Of a stretch of DNA of 64,000 bases, positions 57,614 to 64,000 are shown one piece after another. Origin of the DNA: Ditylenchus dipsaci (Eukaryota > Nematoda > Chromadorea > Rhabditida > Anguinidae). Numbering within the stretch: position 1 is the stretch's first letter; each line of letters opens with the position of its first letter. The DNA is taken from positions 1 through 64,000 of the forward strand of contig SADC01000337.1 in NCBI GenBank assembly GCA_004194705.1, in the 5' to 3' direction. The translations under genes were made by a program, and so were the position numbers. The notes under the pieces were generated by a model. That model ran no database searches. It saw nothing but the letters and a program-made list of their open reading frames with translations, and was not told the origin of the DNA.

Positions 57614-57892
57614 CGGCTGTACACCGAAATATACGCGCCAATTCGGTACCTGGTCGTTTTGGTACGCGGTTGTTTTGGTACGAAATTTTTTAGTGAGAAT
57701 TGTTTCGGCAAGAGATTTTTAGTAAGAAATTTTTTGGTGACAGCACGAGGAACGGTATTTTGGCAAGAGATTTTTTAATACGCGGTTATTTCGGTAAGTA
57801 ATTGTTTGGTTACAGCACGAAAATTTTCGTACCAAAACGACCGCATACCAAAACGATCAAGTACCAAATTGGCGCGTATATTTCGGTGTACA
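57614..57892. mobile_element. Foldback with TTTTGGTACG arrays
   Basis: CGGCTGTACACCGAAATATA, then CGCGCCAA, pairs with TTGGCGCGTATATTTCGGTG and TACAGCCG at the other end. Both arms contain GGTCGTTTTGGTACGCGGTT-type motifs. No ORF and no clear target duplication. The upstream stretch 56850-57610 holds a reverse tRNA-like A box (57013-57045, complement GGCGCGGTGCGTTAGCG) but no gene. Confidence 0.65.
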
Positions 57893-58392
57893 GCCGTCGA
57901 TTCATTCGAATTTCGGTCGATTTCATTTTTCCTCATTTTTTAACTATTTTAATTTGTAACTTACTATTGGAATCAATAATCTGTTTGAAAAATCGACCCG
58001 TTTCTCATAATTTCAATAAAAATGAAAAGAAAACAAGTAAATTCAAACAACAGGAGGATTGAAAATCATCACACTCAAAATATTGTCCTAGAACAAAATC
58101 ATAGAAACTAAAAAAGCTAGACAACACATCCAAATTTGTTTTCCATAAAACTACTTTGTATCCTTTGATGCACTCTGAGATTTCTACCAAGTCTTTGGGA
58201 ATGAAATCTATTCACAGTGTTAGTGCAGGTCACATTTAGTTGAGGTATGTCACAAAGGAAGTAGTTAAGACAAGTCATATGTTTAGACATCTTAAAGTAT
58301 TCTGTAATGTCAGCTGAGCATTTTTCTTATAAGATCTAGGTAGGGTTGAGCTGATGGAAAGGTGCTGTGAAGCTAAAATTACTAATTTAATT

Positions 58393-60801
58393 TCAAAGCT
58401 TGGAACTCAAAAAATGTACCTCTACGACTTCAGGCCTGTGATAAAAATTTTGAAAATTGCTTTCTAACTCAGTTAAATTTAAGGCTGAACGTAAATAGTG
58501 GCTGTCCAATTTTTCGATCTTAAATTGTTTATGTTTTAGTCACAAAAGTGCAACGAAAGAACAAAGAACTGAATGTGGTGAAATAGTATTAAAAACATAC
58601 TTTTGCGAGCCCATATGAAAAATGAGTGCCTCATCTGTACTTAACTGTGCTTTTGTGAATCCTTTTACTAAATGAATTGAGCTGTGCATCCAAAAACCTC
58701 TGATGAATAATGGTCGAGCAATAATCTTCTCTGTATTGTAAGCAAATTTATTAAGCATTCTATGTTCAATTTGATCCTTAACACTAATTTGGTGGGATCG
58801 TCCAAATCTAAAAAAAACCTTTTAAAGGGGCATGCTCGTCGCCGATGGGATTATTGTAAAAAGCGGGTACCAGTAAAATTCAAACGAGAATTAATTTTCC
58901 GAAATTTTGGAAAGTCGAGGAAAAATTATGCCTCCAGTGGGCATAGTGACCGCGCCGTCTCCGGGCCCGGACCGTCTTCCGTCCCGTCCGGCCGGAGTCG
59001 GCTTTGACTAGACGGTTTACGGCCGGTAATGATGCTGGAAGGCAATGGACGGCCGGCCGAAGGTCGGCCGAATTTTTTTTTCATAGGACGGGAAGGTGGA
59101 TGGCCGGCATCCTTAAACAAATTTAGGACGGGACGGCAGACGGCCGGTGGGAAAAAATAAAAGTGAGGACGGCCGCGGACGGCCGGCGCTAATGATAAAG
59201 TTAGGAAGAAACGGCGGACTGATAAATAAAATTCATTGTGTATTGTATTATTCATGACAACCGAATTTTAGGCCTAATTTTATTATTTAAAAAAAACTAG
59301 TTAGCTACATAAATGCGGTATAATTGTTGGTTTGAGGTATAAATTGAAGTATGATATTTAACTAAGCATCAAAAATAATGAAAAGCTACAAAGAGCTTAG
59401 TTTTCATATTTGTTGGTGTTGGAATAAAAAAGGACTTTCTCAAAGATCGGTCACCTTTATCTCACAATTCTAGCTATATTGATTGAATTATTTTCAAAAA
59501 TTGAAGAGTTGCAGATTTTTTTCAATCAAAATCATTAAAGAAATCATTAATCAAAAATTAATAAATTAATAAATAACATTTTTTGTGTTAAGGACGTTCT
59601 ATCATATGCAGGACGTCTTCTACCCGTTTTGGACGGTCGTCAGAAGGCCGGTGGTCCAAAAAAAACTGGACAGCGGCCGAAAATTTTTTTTATAGGACGG
59701 TACGGTGGACGGCCGGCAAAAATGTGGTCACTATGCCAGTGGGGACACGACTAAATTTCGCAGTCCACCACCACTATCCCACTAGGCCACTGATGCTACC
59801 ACAAGAACGACGTCTTTTTGATTACTTATTCCCGCACGGTACTCAACTAAAATTTATTTTTAAAAATTCTCGTTTGAATTGACCTGGTACCCGTCTTTGA
59901 AAATATTTCCAGCGAGCATGCCCCTTTAATAAACCTCATTAATAAAAATTATCACCTTTCTCCACAAAAGTTCCTTCAATCTTATTAACCAAAAAATAAG
60001 CAACATTCGGCTTTTTCCTCACAGCTTCCTGCAAAACCATGGACAACTTTTGATGTGGTGTTGCCAGTAGCAAGTCATCCCAATCCATCAAAGCAATAAA
60101 TTCAGCACTTCTCTGAACTCATAGAAGCATTCATGAGCCAGTAGCAATTGATGAGTAAACTCAGTTTGGCTGTTCGGATCATACAACATTTCTTTTTCAT
60201 CAAATGGGAATCTTACAGAGGGTCTAATGCTTAGCAAGCCGTCTGCTTCATAAGCCTTCATTAACTGAAAAACAGAAGAGTGGGCACTGGTCACATGGTC
60301 ACCACTAGATCTACGCCTAGTTGACGGTACACTTCCATGGCTGTGATCAGCATTTGCCATTTTTCAAACGCAAATATTCGGCTTAAGCACATTACTACTG
60401 AACGTGGGGTTTTGTCGGCTGCATTAGGAAATACCTAAACTAATGTTACAATATTGAAAAAATGTGTTTTTGAAATTTACTCTAGTCGAATGTGGAGAAG
60501 CAATTAAAGATCTGTGCCGAAAATCTGTTTATGTTCAGTCTTTCCAAATTAATTGCATAAATTGAGCTAATTCCCAGCTTTTGTGATCCTATCCTTGAAA
60601 AAGGACAGGTGAGCACGAAGGTTTCTAGTCGGCAAACATCAAGAGACTGCATTTTTCCACCGTTGCTTTAACCTGTGTTCTCGACGATCAAATCGACTGG
60701 CTCTGTACAAACAAAATATAGGTGTGTGCAGTAGTCGTTGAATGTGCGCTTGATCGGCACTCAACAAGGCTACTAAAGTGTCTTGATCAGCAGTTCCAAA
60801 A
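58393..60801 (-). CDS. GT92 (DUF23) glycosyltransferase, split by nested transposons
   Basis: Minus-strand exons: about 60500-60801 (FGTADQDTLVALLSADQAHI, frame shifts inside); 59956-60437 (TPRSVVMCLSRIFAFEKWQ, then AMEVYRQLGVDLV, LMKAYEADGLLSIRP, and the catalytic-type IALMDWDDLLLATPHQKL); 58601-58759 (EKIIARPLFIRGFWMHSSIH); and 58393-58518 (stop TGA). The order VVMCLS, EVYRQLG, YEADG, DWDD, RP...H is that of GT92 enzymes, Golgi type II membrane galactosyltransferases that extend fucosylated glycans. Several single-base shifts are needed (near 60315, 60121 and 60660), and the donor at 58600 appears one G short. The N-terminal anchor was not found. The intron 58760-59955 contains a foldback with a hAT MITE nested in it. 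Confidence 0.75.
58821..59929. mobile_element. TTTAAAGGGGCATGCTC foldback, host of a nested hAT MITE
   Basis: TTTAAAGGGGCATGCTCGTC at the left pairs with GAGCATGCCCCTTTAA at the right, and GCGGGTACCAGTAAAATTCA pairs with GAATTGACCTGGTACCCG. The right arm carries an inverted tRNA-like segment (59745-59805; complement GGTAGCATCAGTGGCCTAGTG). It is the same family as 32889-33182, interrupted by the hAT MITE 58942-59735. It lies in a GT92 intron. Confidence 0.75.
58942..59735. mobile_element. hAT-like MITE with GGACGGCCGG arrays
   Basis: Termini CATAGTGACC/GGTCACTATG and a perfect 8-base target duplication CCAGTGGG (58934-58941, 59736-59743). Arrays of GGACGGCCGG/CCGGCCGTCC occupy both ends, and the 350-base AT-rich centre has no ORF. 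The duplicated target makes its insertion into the foldback at 58821-59929 certain. Confidence 0.9.
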
Positions 60802-61196
60802 CTAAAAGATTTAAAATTAACTAGAACTGAGACTTTTGAAAATGAAACCTTGTGCTATTCTCAAAAATAAAAGTTTGGTACAAAAATATGTGTGCTATTC
60901 AGCTTTGTTTGTTTTCGGCATGAATATTTTACTATTAAATACATATTCATAATATTTGTATGCATACAAATAGCCATTAAAAATAATTAAAATAATGAGC
61001 CAAAGTATTTCACCGTGGATAAATCTGGAGAGCAAGGTGAGGCAAAGATATTTCATCGATTATGCGGAAATACATCACTTTGTTTAAGAAAAGGTTGGCT
61101 GCTATTCATTGATCTTAATCTCATTGTTGAAAGAGTGACATTGAGAACATGTAAAATGGTCAAGTAAATAATTATTTGTTCTTCATGATGAAATTT

Positions 61197-61534
61197 TTGG
61201 CCCTATGTGACAATAGGGTAATTTTTTCGCCTTGGTCCCCCTGTCGTTTTCAGAATTTTTTCAGGCTTAGGCAAGGGTAGGCCAGCGTATGTTAGACTAG
61301 GCTGTCGAGTCGAGGAATCGATTTCGAATTTTGGATTGGAAAACTCGAAAATTTTCGAGTTTCGATTCGAGTCGAGGACTCGAAAATATCGAGGCCTCGA
61401 CAACCCTAGGTAGGATGGACTGAAACATATCTCAGACTCATGTTTAGTTCGTACGCTGGCCAACTCTTGCCTAAGCCTGAAAAATCAAGGAGATGGACCC
61501 AGGCAAAAAACCTCTGCTTTCACATAGGGCCAAA
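61197..61534. mobile_element. TTGGCCCTATGTGA foldback with a nested TCGAG element
   Basis: TTGGCCCTATGTGACA pairs with TTTCACATAGGGCCAA. The arms also carry GCCTTGGTCCCCC and AGGCTTAGGCAAGGGTAGGC, a block seen at 38360 and 42985. The middle (61298-61409) is a second inverted structure, TAGGCTGTCGAGTCGAGG...CCTCGACAACCCTA, made of TCGAG repeats. Its flanks give only a weak target duplication. Confidence 0.65.
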
Positions 61535-61540
61535 TTGTCA

Positions 61541-63558
61541 ATGAAACGCAAAACATATTACGGCAAATTTGTTTCTACTGCATATCCACCCAGCTTCTGC
61601 TTCTACTTGCATATTCATTTTTGCGACACACCTTAGTACTACAACTGGAGCAGCTTCTTTTTCAAAAAATTCTCCAGGAAAACGTGAAACTATTTGTAAG
61701 CTAGGTTTATACGGTTTTAATGATATTAAAATGTTTTAGCTGATCTTTTAAGAAAAGCTTATTTTGAGAAACCTTTGAAAGACGGCACAATGCAAGAGAA
61801 AGAAGACACACTGACCTATAATGCAGTTAGGAAAAGAGGGCGGCCCGAATTCGCTTCACGCTTGCTTTTGACTATATTTTTTTATTTTGGTTTTTAATGC
61901 TATCAATTTATTGAATATTTTTTCAATATTGGACCAAGGCAACAGCTTAAATCTTTCAAATTTTCATTAGGCTGGAATTTTCGAGTTTGTTTCAAGAATC
62001 TATCTGTAGCCTCTTTTCGAAAATGATGTTCATAACAAGTTGGTGTCATCTTGTTGCCCACGCATCGCAAGTCTTTTTATAATAGAGATCAAGAAAATCA
62101 GAAAGTAAAATAAAAAGTTCTGAACAAAACAAAGCGTGCGATGAATTTGGGCCACCCTGTAGTATTGCATTTGATGACTTAGGCTTTTTAAAATTTAGGT
62201 GAATTGCACATGGTCAAAGTTGATAATTGGCACTAGCAACATATTTCACATATGTGCTAAGGCCAATATACAACACAGAGCTTTGAATTTTGTTGAGGAT
62301 GTACTTAAAATGGCCAATAGAAAGGTGAAATTTCTAAATTTGAAGCGAATAGCTGATGAAATTAAATTAAGGCCTATTTTATTGGTGGTGAAAGAGATGA
62401 AACTTTTGAAAGAAATTTCTTGACAGAGACTAATGAAAAAATCAGAATAAACATGGTTGGACAAGTAAAATTTTTAAAAGCTTGCTTTGCTTTAAGTGTA
62501 TATACGGATTTCAGACTGGAAATAGTTTTACTCAGCCTGGCTTAGTTTTTATATCGCCTGCCAATATTTCTAAATATGCTCTTTTTGATCAACCGAACAC
62601 CTTCAGAATAAAAGAAATCGCAGACCTGAATGAAGATGGGAACAACATAGAGCTGTTTAAATATGACTTGGTGGTAATTTTTTTTAATTTATCTTTCATA
62701 AAAGCTAGAATTATTCTTTTGCGAAATATTCGACAAAAAATTGATAATAAATTCGATTATGATTTCGCTTTTAAGATTTTTGGTTGAGCACCCAAAATTT
62801 CGAGATCGACCTCGAAATTTTTCGATTTTCGGGGGTTGAAAAATCATAGACCCGGGTCTTTAATTAGAGAAAATACGGTATGCTATATGTTATAAAAAGC
62901 TTACTACAGTCGAGTCTCGGTATAACGAGACGCTGATATAACGCGACCCTTGATTTAAAGCGACCTTTGTTCCGGTCCCGACGAGTCGCGCTATATCGAG
63001 ACTCGACTGTATAAATATTGCGATCTGATATTTTTCGAACTTAAAAAACTAGACAGTTTACTGAATTGAGAAATCTTAACAGCTGTTCGAAAAAAAACTA
63101 GAAAAACTGGAAAAATAAGCATAGAAACTTGATTTTATTGATAAATTTTGTTTAAAAAAGCATTTCCGACACCGGACTTATTCTTCGAATAAATTTCTAG
63201 CTCTAAAATTGTCGTTATGTCATATTTTTCAATGAAATAGCTTCTTTGAAAAATCCGGATTTTCCTAAACTTACTTTCCAGCCTAATATTTTTAGCTGAT
63301 TCTCTGCGTCACATATTTTCGATATTAGTGCCTCTGCCAGCTTGCCAAATACTTGTGAAGATATTAGTCAAGCATAATCCGGAAAAAATATTGAAGAAAA
63401 TGAGTGAGAACCTGATGTATATGTATGCTAGCAACTATGACCATTTAAGTCAAACCTATTATTGGTCTTTTATGCACAAATTTTGCATAGAAAGGTATGG
63501 CACAAGTGATCCTTTTGTAAAAGTCTGGCAGCCTCTCATCAAACAAATGAGAAAATAA
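61541..63558 (+). CDS. Unrecognised multi-exon gene
   Basis: Likely coding exons on the plus strand: about 61645-61695 (SKNSPGKRETI); 61740 to about 61815 (DLLRKAYFEKPLKDGTMQEK); 62199-62420 (CAKANIQHRALNFVEDVLKM); 62481-62670 (FTQPGLVFISPANISKYALF, ending KYDL before a GT donor); and 63296-63558 (NYDHLSQTYYWSFMHKFCIE, stop TAA at 63556-63558). The first two join in phase; the others have open frames bounded by AG and GT, but not all phases agree. The start codon is unclear (ATG at 61541 is a candidate). The protein is mixed alpha-type with no motif I recognise. Confidence 0.5.
62907..63009. mobile_element. Compact pogo/Tigger-type MITE
   Basis: CAGTCGAGTCTCGGTATAAC and GCGCTATATCGAGACTCGAC, then TG, are inverted, flanked by TA on each side. 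At 103 bases it is the shortest and cleanest member of the family at 20417 and 56174. It lies in an intron of the unrecognised gene. Confidence 0.85.
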
Positions 63559-63607
63559 AGGGTTTTTAAAAGTACCATGTTTTCGTGCACACCGTATCTC
63601 TTCTAAA

Positions 63608-63969
63608 ATGACCATTCTGCTTTCCTCCCTGACTTCAGAACCTGTATCTCAGGCTGAGATTCTCAGCCCAGAGCAAAAATTCATTTCTGTCACTAACTTC
63701 GATTTGATAAAGAAGGCTTTTATAAAAAAATGGAAATTTTTTACGTTTTCTTAATCCACAAAAAACCCGACGGAAAAGGACCTCGAAAATCGTCATCCTT
63801 CACTCCGATTCCGTTTCTACGACTTAAGATTTTCGCCCGAAAATCTCAAAAAAGACCTCAAATATTTCCAAAATCAAGGATTGAATAAAAAGTCTCCAGG
63901 GCTTTTAACTGGTGTTAGAGAAGTTCTGCACGGACTCTCGGGCTCATTATTCAAAACCAAAATTTTGAT
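63608..63969 (+). CDS. Possible small or partial gene at the window edge
   Basis: ATG at 63608 opens a 48-codon frame (MTILLSSLTSEPVSQAEILS). A different frame is open from about 63757 to 63969, with a protein-like composition (RFRFYDLRFSPENLKKDL, GLLTGVREVLHGLSGSLF). The two could be joined by a small frame shift or splice. No family is recognised and the window ends just beyond. Confidence 0.3.
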
Positions 63970-64000
63970 ATGATAATATTGCAACACATAGCTTTTGAAG

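Noticed and set aside
59000..59255. Arginine- and proline-rich minus-strand frame
   Set aside because: Produced by the GGACGGCCGG array of the hAT MITE at 58942-59735.

Overview
This is animal nuclear DNA, AT-rich, with small exons, introns often near 50 bases, and a very high transposon load. A nematode is the best guess. One nuclear receptor carries a P-box like that of nematode supplementary receptors ([10 protein letters not shown]), and there is a GT92/DUF23 glycosyltransferase, a family expanded in nematodes. A thyroid-hormone-receptor-type receptor is also present; Caenorhabditis elegans lacks one, so an early-branching (for example enoplean) nematode or another small invertebrate is possible. 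The species cannot be fixed from sequence alone.

Host genes were assembled by joining exons by hand. From left to right they are: a coiled-coil terminal exon (3.0 kb, minus) and an AT-hook protein (4.3-5.2 kb, minus), perhaps one gene; an unrecognised six-exon gene with perfect splice phasing (7.6-8.4 kb, minus); a nuclear receptor with a nematode-type DNA-binding domain (9.3-16.0 kb, plus); a TR/NR1A-like nuclear receptor (22.2-25.9 kb, minus); an intact 137-residue four-helix MARVEL protein whose introns hold about 5 kb of transposons (33.3-38.8 kb, minus); a UDP-glucuronosyltransferase (54.5-56.8 kb, plus); a GT92 glycosyltransferase (58.4-60.8 kb, minus); and an unrecognised gene at the right end (61.5-63.6 kb, plus). 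Several models need single-base shifts, often at short homopolymers. This fits assembly error or early decay.

The rest is transposon-derived. Three hAT copies (10.4-13.0, 16.8-19.3, 33.9-36.3 kb) share one transposase lineage, and two have perfect 8-base target duplications. A Mutator-type element (44.6-46.5 kb) with a perfect 9-base target duplication carries a Ulp1/C48 cysteine protease with its His-Asp-Gln-Cys residues. Many non-autonomous foldbacks and MITEs fill the introns, some nested and some holding tRNA-like Pol III promoters.

The main pattern is that element after element has its terminal 50-300 bases built from a short motif repeated many times, with a different motif in each family (ATCGCATCGC, CCTGGTCCTG, GGACGGCCGG, GGCGCC, AACCGACCG, ATTGTTCCCGG, GCGAAACGTTTCGC, TTGAGGGCGTAAA, TTGCGCAA and others). 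Related hAT transposases sit inside different motif arrays. This looks like rapid turnover of transposase-binding arrays and is the best candidate for an under-described system here. Four exon starts also follow the unusual acceptor TTTAAG.
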